A DNA stretch of 12,454 nt from CAZNKO01 sp964573855 (GCA_964573855.1 CAZNKO010000026.1:1-12454), one strand, 5' to 3'; shown: positions 5,686 to 11,799, numbered from the stretch's first letter. Program-made: numbers and translations. The notes: generated from the letters alone by a model not told the origin.

Positions 5686-6664
5686 TCATAGCAGTTTTTT
5701 CATTTTCTGTCACGAGCCAATTTCCTTCGGAATCCGGGGCAAATCTGGCATTTGGGATTGTAAATCCGGCTGCTTTCACATGTCCCCCGCCCCCGAATGT
5801 CTTTGCAAGAGCCGCGACATTGTACTTGAGGGACCGCATGCTGACCTTGATGCCCCCCTCAATCGTCTCGCGCATCACAAACACGGAATGTTCGTTGATG
5901 ACAATGTTCAAAAAATCTGAAAGGCCGTCAATTTCATCATCCTGAACCCCAGCTTCCTCAAGATCGCGCCGCGTGAGAAAGGTCGTCACGATCTCGTGGT
6001 GAGGGTGTTTGTGCAAGCGCTCGAGGGCGACCCCCCACAACCGGAGCACGGCAACCGATCGGTTTTGGTAAATGATGCGGAGGACATCTTGGATCCTGGC
6101 GCCGGAGAGGACAAGATCGGATGCGGCACGAAACGCGCGCTCGTCGGTCCCGCTGTTTGAAAACACCGTGGTGTCAAAACAGATCCCCGTGAGAAGACAA
6201 GTCGCGGCCTCGCGGCTCGGGATGATATTGTTCGATCGAAAAAATTGATACACGACTTCCGCGGTCGCGGGAGCGCCGACGACTACGAGATTCACGTCGC
6301 CATAGCGCGGGTTCGTGGCATGATGGTCCACATTCACGACCGTCGGCTTCCCGGGAATTTGCGACACGAGCCCGCCCACGTACTTTCCGTCCGAACAATC
6401 AAAGCTCACGACAAGATCTATCGTCGGGTCATTCAGGACGGTCGGATCGTGCGTGCACAGGTGCGCGTGCGGGAGCGCGCGATAGCGCTCGGGCACGGGT
6501 GCTGACACATGCACGCGAACGTCTTTCCCCAGACGCTTCATATAATCCACCAAGGCGAGCGAGGACCCGAGTGAATCCCCATCAATCCGCTCATCCGAAA
6601 TAAACAAGGGATGTTTGGCCTTGAGAAGCAGCTCATGAATCTGGTGGGAAAGATAGGGTTCCAT
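5675..6664 (-). CDS. nrnA: DHH/DHHA1 phosphoesterase, NrnA-like (oligoribonuclease / pAp phosphatase)
   Basis: The protein has 329 residues, normal for NrnA. The DHH domain carries DERIDGDSLGS (24-34; metal ligands D28 and D30), FDCSD (88-92), DHH (113-115) and a later Asp in CFDTT (164). The DHHA1 domain ends in the substrate-binding GGGGHVKAAGF (291-301). Family members remove nucleotides from nano-RNAs and dephosphorylate 3'-phosphoadenosine 5'-phosphate, using Mn2+. The last two residues and the TGA come from the palindromic element at 5594-5685, so the original C-terminus has been replaced, but after all known motifs. It lies 15 bp downstream of the reverse transcriptase stop on the same strand with no ribosome binding site, so it may share the transcript. 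Confidence 0.92.
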   Translation of the reverse strand: MEPYLSHQIHELLLKAKHPLFISDERIDGDSLGSSLALVDYMKRLGKDVRVHVSAPVPERYRALPHAHLCTHDPTVLNDPTIDLVVSFDCSDGKYVGGLVSQIPGKPTVVNVDHHATNPRYGDVNLVVVGAPATAEVVYQFFRSNNIIPSREAATCLLTGICFDTTVFSNSGTDERAFRAASDLVLSGARIQDVLRIIYQNRSVAVLRLWGVALERLHKHPHHEIVTTFLTRRDLEEAGVQDDEIDGLSDFLNIVINEHSVFVMRETIEGGIKVSMRSLKYNVAALAKTFGGGGHVKAAGFTIPNARFAPDSEGNWLVTENEKTAMMSS

Positions 6665-6679
6665 AACGAACGGGCCACT

Positions 6680-7757
6680 CTACCGTGAACGGAAAAAAGG
6701 GTCAATGATTCGCAAATGACGAGAAAGTTCGTACCCCTCACAATGTTTTAATAGTCCAAGATAGGACGAGATATTGATACGATCTACACGTCTCATCATC
6801 CTCTGTTTTGTTTTCGTGCGAAGCACGCGGTAATGCGGGAGTGTCACATAGCCGAGAAAGTCCAAACCTTGAGAGAATCTACGAATCTCAACCTTCCAAG
6901 GATGGAGCCGGAGCCAACGCTCCTGCCAGAGCCACTGTTCGATGAAAGGGATGAGAAGCGAAAGATATTTCGGATCTTCATGGAGAATCACGGCGTCATC
7001 CGTATATCGGAGATAATGCCTGATACGGAGCCCGTCTTTGATAAAATGATCAAATGCATCCAGATAGACATTCGCGAACAATTGGCTCGTCAGATTGCCG
7101 ATCGGGATTCCGCGGGGTTGAAGAGTGTCTTGTAGCGACCCCCCCCCCGACGGAATGCGACGCTGAGAAACTCCCGACGATATTCTGAAGGAGATCGAGA
7201 ACTCTCCCCATTTTTCCGCCAGAGGCGGACCAGCCTCTGGCTGGCAAGGGGGAGTTGGAGGGGGTTACCGAAAGCTTGCGACCGAGAATCTCCATCAAAA
7301 TCCCGTGATCCACCGAATCGAAGAACTTTTGAATGTCGAACTTCAAAGCATAACAGGTTTTCGTATAATTCCTGCTCACGTTCCTTGCAAACACTTCTAA
7401 TCTCCTCACCGCCGCGTGCGTCCCTTTCCCTTCTCGACAGGAATAGCTATCAAAAACGAATGAACGCTCAAACAGCGGGCTAAGCACGCGAACGACAGCG
7501 TGATGGACAAGCCGATCCCTGACGCTCGCTTTATGGATGACGCGATGCTTCGGATCAAAGATATGGAACCGATGATACGGGCCGTGGCGATAGCGGCCAG
7601 TCGCCAATTCTTCCTGCAGGGCAAAGATATTGTCCTCCAGGTGCCGCTCGAACTCCTGAACGTCCACTCTCCCCCGCTTGCCGCGGCGGAACTCACGCCA
7701 AGCGGAAAATAAATTTTCTAAAGAAATGATCTGATCAAACATATGTACGACATTCAT
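6680..7757 (-). CDS. DGR-type reverse transcriptase, frame interrupted at a G10 tract
   Basis: It would copy the TR RNA into adenine-mutated cDNA. Residues 1-200 or so (ATG at 7757; ATG 7742 also possible) show the DGR-RT start FDQIISLENLFSAWREF, RVIHKASVRDRLVHHAV, DSYSCREGKGTHAAV and catalytic motif FDIQKFFDSVDH (about 140-151). After G10 (7148-7139) the frame runs to a stop about 90 nt on. The -1 nt frame continues the family: GIPIGNLTSQLFANVYLDAFDHFIK, with the S-Q motif 4 typical of DGR enzymes, then catalytic RYTDD (about 7006-6995), then RFSQGLDFLGY. With nine G the product would be 358 residues, normal for the family. Residues about 163-184 are encoded by a palindromic repeat. The break could be phase variation, slippage decoding, real inactivation or an assembly error. 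Confidence 0.9.
7139..7148 (-). repeat. G10 homopolymer (C10 on plus) at the reverse transcriptase frameshift
   Basis: Ten C in a row on the plus strand. The minus-strand reading GTC-GGG-GGG-GGG-G-TCG leaves the motif-4 part of the enzyme one base out of frame; exactly nine G would join the two halves as V-G-G-G-S-L-Q-D-T-L. Confidence 0.9.
7204..7273. repeat. Palindromic repeat in frame inside the reverse transcriptase
   Basis: CTCCCC (7204-7209) pairs with GGGGAG (7249-7254). Inside are two adjacent hairpins, CCGCC-aga-GGCGG and CCAGCC-tct-GGCTGG, that can also pair with each other. It ends GGGGGTTACCGAA. The ending and the CAAGGGGGA motif are shared with the repeat in smc (11301-11339). 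Read on the minus strand it adds about 22 residues (SVTPSNSPLPARGWSASGGKMG) between motifs 3 and 4. Confidence 0.75.
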
Positions 7758-8087
7758 GATGCGCCGGTCTTCCAACTCACATTTGATTTATTAAAGGATT
7801 ATCACCTCTTGCGTCTGAAATTCCCTAAAACGGAGAAATATACGCTGGGTGAACGGATTGAAGATCAACTCCTTGCCGCACTTATTCAAATAACGGAGGC
7901 CGGCCGAGCGAAAAAAGAATACAAAATAACCCCCATTGATCAGGCGATCGCCAAAACTGAAACGGCGGTCATTCTCTTCCGTCTTGCCAATGAAATGAAA
8001 CTCGTCATGGGAAAACAATATGTTGATATCCAGGAACGACTGCATCGCGCGGGTCAGATGCTTGGCGGTTGGAGACGATCCTGTTAA
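7743..8087 (+). CDS. avd: bAvd-like four-helix-bundle accessory protein of the DGR
   Basis: The protein has 114 residues. Avd proteins form a positively charged homopentamer that binds the reverse transcriptase and template RNA and is needed for mutagenic cDNA synthesis. Family features seen: four predicted helices; FPKTEKYTLGERIEDQLLAALIQITEA in the helix-2 region (about 28-54); a basic middle (AKKEYK); and the characteristic ending ERLHRAGQMLGGW. It is oriented opposite to the reverse transcriptase: its ATG (7743) abuts a possible reverse transcriptase ATG (7742), and the genes overlap by 15 bp if 7757 is used. There is no ribosome binding site. It is more A+T-rich than its neighbours. A bidirectional terminator follows the stop at once, then the TR. 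Confidence 0.87.
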   Translation: MYDIHDAPVFQLTFDLLKDYHLLRLKFPKTEKYTLGERIEDQLLAALIQITEAGRAKKEYKITPIDQAIAKTETAVILFRLANEMKLVMGKQYVDIQERLHRAGQMLGGWRRSC

Positions 8088-8113
8088 AAGAACGCCTGTA
8101 TGGGCGTTCTTTT
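8086..8113. terminator. Bidirectional intrinsic terminator between avd and the TR
   Basis: AAAAGAACGCC (8086-8096) pairs perfectly with GGCGTTCTTTT (8103-8113) around a 6-nt loop, overlapping the avd stop codon. Both strands end the stem in four U. On the minus strand it would end the TR RNA about 12 nt after the TR. Confidence 0.75.
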
Positions 8114-8124
8114 CCGCAGACACA

Positions 8125-8243
8125 CCCGCGGGAGGCCGAGCCGTAGTTCGGGTTCCTGTTCTGCACGTCGTTCGCGTTCAGCTTCGGCCGGTCGTTGTCG
8201 AACCAGTTCACGTACGGCGCGTTGATCTCGCTGTAACGGGACC
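8125..8243 (-). other. DGR template repeat (TR)
   Basis: 119 bp, collinear with the VR at 8568-8686 at a constant offset of 443 and with no gaps. It has 100 identical positions and 19 differences, all at T of the plus strand (A in the coding sense) among 29 such bases. Read like the target it would give RYSEINAPYVNWFDNDRPKLN (8236-8174) and continue NDVQNRNPNYGSASRG, with eight AAC codons placed for maximal diversification. The 3' end CTCGGCCTCCCGCGGG is G+C-rich and unchanged in both copies, as expected for the homing-initiation end. It lies in a non-coding stretch and is probably only transcribed. Confidence 0.96.
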
Positions 8244-8487
8244 TCCGTCTGTTGTCAGCCCCCGTCCATGGGCACCGTTGCTTCCTCCTCGGTGAAGGTC
8301 GCAACTGAATTTCATTCGGGAGCGGTCTCCCCAAGAAGCCGACAAGGAGTGTCTTCGGTTGAAGCCGCGCGCCCAGGATTCTCGCGAATCCTGGCTCGGG
8401 CGGATTTCAGCAAAGGATTTCGGGGACAGCCGGCCTTGGCCGACCATGCACGACCCTACTCTCAACAACATTTTACAAAAGATTCAG
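8244..8487. other. Non-coding stretch between the target terminator and the TR
   Basis: I see no supported gene. It holds a perfect hairpin, CCAGGATTC (8373-8381) with GAATCCTGG (8386-8394) around TCGC, and a shorter one, CGGCC-tt-GGCCG, near 8430-8441. The TR RNA probably starts here on the minus strand, but I could not pick a convincing promoter. Confidence 0.5.
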
Positions 8488-8528
8488 GATTAAAAATAGC
8501 CCCGCACCTTCTCACGAAGATGCGGGGC
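8488..8528 (-). terminator. Hairpin after the variable repeat: intrinsic terminator and possible homing hairpin
   Basis: On the minus strand GCCCCGCA (8528-8521) pairs with TGCGGGGC (8506-8499). A T-G wobble and CTTC/GAAG continue the stem to a GTGA loop, and TATTTTTAATC follows. It lies 15 bp beyond the target stop and 39 bp beyond the VR. Well-studied DGRs have a hairpin or cruciform with a 4-nt loop shortly after the VR that stimulates homing, so a double role is possible. Confidence 0.8.
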
Positions 8529-8543
8529 AGAAAACGCAGGACT

Positions 8544-9308
8544 TCAGGAGATAGGGATCACCTGACTCCCGCGGGAGGCCGAGCCGTAGCGCGGGCCCCC
8601 GCCCTGCACGTCGTCCGCGTGCAGCTCCGGCCGGGCGCGGGCGAACCAGAGCACGTACGGCGCGAAGAACTCGCTGTAACGGGACCCGGGGAGATCGACC
8701 GCGTGGTGACGGAGCGACTTCTCGTGCTGAACCGGCAGGTGCAGGCCCTCGGAAGTGACGAGCCCGACTTCGTCCTGGGCGTAGGTCTCGCGGACGTCCT
8801 CCACAGCGCGACCCAGGTTCCGCGAGCCGTCCTGGAAGAACGCGACGTAGCGCATGAGGGGCTTGCCGTCCTTGCCCTTCGGTGCGTCGACGAGATCCGT
8901 GCAGTTCGCGAACTTCGCGTACTCCACGATCGAGCCCAACGCGATGAGCTTCTCGGGCGCGATCGTGCGATCCACGAGCAGGACCTGGTCGAACCGACCG
9001 GCGTACTCGGGCGGCTGGGTGACCGACTTCGGCCAGAGCGCGCGGTACTGCTCCGCGCTCATCCCCGAGGCCTCGTGGTAGCCTGCGCGGATCATGGCCT
9101 CGATGTTCGACGTGAGGTCGAAGACCTTGCCCTCGGCCGAGAGTTCGCGGATCGCGTCCAGGATCGCGGCACGCAGCTCGTTGCCGCGCGCGAGAACGCG
9201 CTGGGCGCTCTTGTCGTCGAGTTTCACGGCCTCGATGGCCGTTTCGGCCGCGTCTTCCGCGACCCGAACGATCTGCTTCCTTTGTCCAGATGTGAGCGAT
9301 GCTTTCAT
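8544..9308 (-). CDS. DGR target protein with C-terminal variable region
   Basis: The protein has 254 residues from the ATG at 9308, set by AAGGAG 9 nt upstream. The N-terminal helical part (about 1-60: LTSGQRKQIVRVAEDAAETAIEAVKLDDKSAQRVLARGNEL) resembles, from memory, a domain that opens many proteins of candidate-phyla bacteria. The C-terminal part (about 150-254) contains RYVAFFQDGSRNLGRAVEDV, then GLVTSEGLHLPVQH, then the VR (208-247) and a 7-residue tail, SQVIPIS. Thirteen VR residues differ from the TR. The position of the VR at the very C-terminus and the invariant Tyr, Trp and Gly residues fit the C-type-lectin-like fold of known DGR targets, but this is inferred. It has no signal peptide or membrane helix, so the ligand is probably cytoplasmic unless exported otherwise. 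It has its own promoter, leader and terminator. Confidence 0.92.
   Translation of the reverse strand: MKASLTSGQRKQIVRVAEDAAETAIEAVKLDDKSAQRVLARGNELRAAILDAIRELSAEGKVFDLTSNIEAMIRAGYHEASGMSAEQYRALWPKSVTQPPEYAGRFDQVLLVDRTIAPEKLIALGSIVEYAKFANCTDLVDAPKGKDGKPLMRYVAFFQDGSRNLGRAVEDVRETYAQDEVGLVTSEGLHLPVQHEKSLRHHAVDLPGSRYSEFFAPYVLWFARARPELHADDVQGGGPRYGSASRGSQVIPIS
8568..8686 (-). other. DGR variable repeat (VR)
   Basis: It encodes residues 208-247 of the target. In coding sense the changes from the TR are A to G nine times, A to C six times and A to T four times; no C, G or T of the TR is changed. Residue changes in order: I to F, N to F, N to L, D to A, N to R, D to A, K to E, N to H, N to D, N to G, R to G, N to G, N to R. 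No stop codon is created. Confidence 0.96.
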
Positions 9309-9317
9309 CGTCATCAT

Positions 9318-9398
9318 CTCCTTTTTTGAAGAACAGCACGGAACCCGCCGTGCCGGTTTTCCTTCATCTTTGGACTCTTTCCGCAGACGTCGGAAGAG
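9318..9398 (-). promoter_or_regulatory. Structured leader and strong ribosome binding site of the DGR target
   Basis: The ribosome binding site AAGGAG is at 9323-9318. Upstream in the leader (about 88 nt from the predicted start), GCACGG (9336-9341) pairs with CCGTGC (9348-9353), and the segments at 9375-9383 and 9391-9398 (CTCTTCCG with CGGAAAGAG on the minus strand) form a second hairpin. No known riboswitch is recognised. Confidence 0.55.
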
Positions 9399-9402
9399 AA
9401 CA

Positions 9403-9431
9403 AGAATAGTGTATTTTGGCCAAAAAGTCAA
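9403..9431 (-). promoter_or_regulatory. Promoter of the DGR target gene
   Basis: Minus strand: TTGACT (9431-9426), 17-bp spacer, TATTCT (9408-9403). It overlaps the divergent smc promoter. Confidence 0.7.
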
Positions 9432-9444
9432 GAGACGATATAAT
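9416..9444 (+). promoter_or_regulatory. Promoter of smc
   Basis: TTGGCC (9416-9421), 17-bp spacer, perfect TATAAT (9439-9444). Transcription would start near 9451, only about 7 nt before the preferred start codon at 9458, so the mRNA would be almost leaderless. A perfect 12-bp palindrome TTTTGGCCAAAA (9414-9425) lies in the overlap with the divergent promoter. Confidence 0.65.
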
Positions 9445-9457
9445 GCGGCTTGTTTCT

Positions 9458-11776
9458 ATGTATCTCACGAAACTCGAGCTTCAGGGCTTCAAAACGTTTG
9501 CCAAAAAAACCTCTCTTTTCTTTCTCCCGCCCAAGGGCAATCGGGTCCCGATCACCTCGGTGGTCGGCCCGAACGGGTCCGGAAAATCCAACCTCGCGGA
9601 CGCGATCCGCTGGGTTTTGGGCGAGCAAAGTTTGAAATTGCTTCGCGGAAAAAAGTCCGAGGACATCATCTTTTCCGGCTCCCAAGGCAAGTCGCGCTCG
9701 GGACTCGCGGAAGTTTCGCTCACGTTGAACAATGAAGATCACGTGATGCCGATTGATTTTGCCGAAGTCACGATCACGCGCCGCTGGTACAGAAGCGGCG
9801 AGTCGGATTACCTTGTGAATGGGGCCTCGGCACGCCTCGCCGACATTCAGCTTCTTCTTGCCCAAGCAAACGTGGGACAAAAATCCTACTCGGTCGTGGG
9901 CCAAGGCATGGTGGATCATATTTTGGTTTCCACGCCGGAAGAACGAAAAGCGTTTTTTGATGACGCGACCGGCGTTCGACACCTCCAGCTTAAGCGCCAC
10001 GAGGCCATGCTGAAACTCACGCGCACCTACGAGAACTTGGCCGAGGTAGAAATGCTTTTGCAGGAAATCGAGCCCAGAATGCGGAGCCTGAAGCGCCAGG
10101 TCTCGCGCCTCGAACAGCGTGAGGAAGTGGAAAAAGCCCTGCGACAGATGGAGCGCGACTATTACGGCACGCTCTGGTGGCAGCTCCAGGATCAGCTCAC
10201 CGAAGTCAAAGGGCGATTCACAAAAATTGATGAGGAAGTAAAACGGGAGCGGAAAGGGCTCTCCGAGCTTGAGACGCGCGTCACGGCGCTCGAAAAAGAA
10301 GAACGTGGAAAAGAAAAAAAGAGCGCGGATTTGGTGGCGCTCCAACGGCAGTATCAAGAGCTCCAAAATAAACGGACGAAACTGCGCGATGAGCAGTTTG
10401 AAATTCAAAAACAACTCGAACTTTCAAAAGTGCGGGCCGAGTCGAACTGGTCGCCGCTGCCGCTCACGAAAATTATTGAGGAAATGACAGGGGTTGAAAA
10501 GGCTTTGAGGGCTTTGAAGGCTCTGAAGGCGATCGAGGCAATACAAAAGGCCATCGAGGACGTTCTCGCCCAAGCCTCGAAGCTCGTCTCCCGGCTCCAG
10601 CGCCCGAGTGCGGAGGACACAAAGCCGGATCCGAAGCTCGAAACACGCCTCAAAGAACTTCAAGCCGAACAAGCGGTCGTGGAAGACCAGCTCGCGGCCG
10701 TTCAGAAACAGATGGAGTCCCAAGTGACAACACAAAAAGAAACGCACGGCGAGCTCCTCCAGCTTGAGCGTGATCTGCGCACGGGGCAACAGAAACTTCA
10801 CCTCCTCGAAAACCAGCGCAACGGAATTTCGATCGAGTTGGCACGGCTCGAGGAGCGGCAAAACAACCTTTCGCGGGAAATGGATGAACAGCTTTATGGC
10901 CGAGGCCAGGGGGTGAAGATCGGCCGCGAGCTCGCGTTTGAAATCCGCACAAAACGGGTGCTGAAATTTTCAGACACAGACAAGCTGTATCCTGAAATCC
11001 AAAAACTTCGCTACAAACTGGAATTGATCGGCGGCATTGATCCGGAAACGATCAAGGAGTTTGAGGAAACCAAAACACGTTTTGATTTCTTGGATACGCA
11101 AGTCACGGATCTCAAAGGGGCCGTCGAAGATACGGAAAAAATCATCGATAATCTCGACGAAGAAATACGCACGCAATCCGAAAAGTCCTTCCGCGACATC
11201 AACAAGGAATTCCAGCGGTTTTTCAAAATTTTGTTTGGCGGCGGCTCCTGTTCGCTCGTGAAATTGACGAAAGAGGAGGTTGAAGAGGAGGAAGACGCAC
11301 GTCCCCCTTTTCAAGGGGGACAACAGGGGGTTACCGAAGAAATGCGTCATCACGAAGAAGACACCTCGATCGAAGCGATCCGCCATCGCGTGAAAGAACG
11401 GGAAGATCGCGTCGTCGGCATTGACATTCAAGCAACGCCGCCGGGCAAGAAACTCAAGGCCTTGAACCTGCTCTCGGGCGGCGAGCGCGCGCTCGCCTCG
11501 ATCGCGCTCATTTCTGCGATCATGGCTGTGAACCCGAGCCCGTTCGTGGTGCTCGATGAGGTGGACGCCGCGCTCGACGAAGCAAACACAATCCGCTTCG
11601 CCGCGATTTTGGAGGAGCTCGCGAAACTCACGCAGTTCATCATCATCACCCACAACCGCACCACCATGGAAAAAGCGGACCTGCTCTATGGTGTGACCAT
11701 GGGCGACGACGGCATCTCAAACCTCCTCTCGGTCAAACTCGAGGACATGAAAGAGACGGCCAGCGCGAGACGATAA
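9458..11776 (+). CDS. smc: Short SMC-type chromosome segregation ATPase without a recognisable hinge
   Basis: The protein has 772 residues from the ATG at 9458, chosen because MYLTKLELQGFKTFAKKT matches the family start and the promoter leaves no room for earlier starts. Walker A GPNGSGKS is at 37-44, a Q-loop GQKSYSVVGQGMVD near 144-157, signature LLSGGERALA near 670 and Walker B VVLDEVDAALDE near 694-705. Coiled coil runs about 180-550. Bacterial SMC is about 1150-1200 residues with a globular hinge; here a short linker with Pro-Lys-rich turns (RPSAEDTKPDPK, near 390) takes its place. In the C-terminal head an acidic insertion, partly encoded by a palindromic repeat (11301-11339), precedes ATPPGKKLKALNLLSGGE. 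It is expected to tether and compact DNA; without a hinge, dimerisation must differ. It is monocistronic, converging on the gene at 11788. Confidence 0.92.
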   Translation: MYLTKLELQGFKTFAKKTSLFFLPPKGNRVPITSVVGPNGSGKSNLADAIRWVLGEQSLKLLRGKKSEDIIFSGSQGKSRSGLAEVSLTLNNEDHVMPIDFAEVTITRRWYRSGESDYLVNGASARLADIQLLLAQANVGQKSYSVVGQGMVDHILVSTPEERKAFFDDATGVRHLQLKRHEAMLKLTRTYENLAEVEMLLQEIEPRMRSLKRQVSRLEQREEVEKALRQMERDYYGTLWWQLQDQLTEVKGRFTKIDEEVKRERKGLSELETRVTALEKEERGKEKKSADLVALQRQYQELQNKRTKLRDEQFEIQKQLELSKVRAESNWSPLPLTKIIEEMTGVEKALRALKALKAIEAIQKAIEDVLAQASKLVSRLQRPSAEDTKPDPKLETRLKELQAEQAVVEDQLAAVQKQMESQVTTQKETHGELLQLERDLRTGQQKLHLLENQRNGISIELARLEERQNNLSREMDEQLYGRGQGVKIGRELAFEIRTKRVLKFSDTDKLYPEIQKLRYKLELIGGIDPETIKEFEETKTRFDFLDTQVTDLKGAVEDTEKIIDNLDEEIRTQSEKSFRDINKEFQRFFKILFGGGSCSLVKLTKEEVEEEEDARPPFQGGQQGVTEEMRHHEEDTSIEAIRHRVKEREDRVVGIDIQATPPGKKLKALNLLSGGERALASIALISAIMAVNPSPFVVLDEVDAALDEANTIRFAAILEELAKLTQFIIITHNRTTMEKADLLYGVTMGDDGISNLLSVKLEDMKETASARR
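10501..10530 (+). repeat. 9-bp tandem repeat in the smc coiled coil
   Basis: GGCTTTGAG, GGCTTTGAA and GGCTCTGAA follow each other, then a degenerate unit, encoding the A-L-(R/K)-A-L-K-A-L-K pattern near the middle of the coiled coil. It is a likely site of slippage in 3-residue steps. Confidence 0.6.
11301..11339. repeat. Palindromic repeat in frame inside smc
   Basis: TCCCCCTT (11302-11309) pairs with AAGGGGGA (11313-11320) around TTC, then a spacer and GGGGGTTACCGAAG. It encodes RPPFQGGQQGVTEE in the C-terminal head. The CAAGGGGGA and GGGGGTTACCGAA segments match the repeat in the reverse transcriptase (7204-7273), which carries an extra inner hairpin. Confidence 0.8.
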
Positions 11777-11799
11777 AAAAAGGGGGGTCATGAAGACCC
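11776..11799 (-). terminator. Intrinsic terminator of the Cys-pair protein gene
   Basis: On the minus strand GGGTC (11799-11795) pairs with GACCC (11789-11785) around TTCAT, then CCC and seven T. The stem includes the stop codon. Confidence 0.65.

Noticed and set aside
7791..8123. Minus-strand open frame opposite avd as a candidate continuation between TR and reverse transcriptase
   Set aside because: The plus strand matches the bAvd pattern including the MLGGW ending; the antisense frame has none.
8256..8300. AGGAGG followed by GTG/ATG and a six-codon frame (MPMDGG) upstream of the TR
   Set aside because: Too short, and no conserved context; likely chance in the TR leader.
8005..8334. Open frame through the TR on the minus strand
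   Set aside because: It is open only because the TR mirrors coding sequence; it has no ribosome binding site, runs antisense into avd and crosses a terminator.
8268..9329. Long plus-strand open frame opposite the DGR target gene
   Set aside because: It is a shadow of the high-GC target gene; composition is Arg/Val/His-rich with no recognisable family, while the opposite strand carries the VR and a ribosome binding site.
9428..10414. 328-codon minus-strand open frame opposite smc
   Set aside because: It is antisense to the SMC Walker A region; Phe/Leu-rich shadow.
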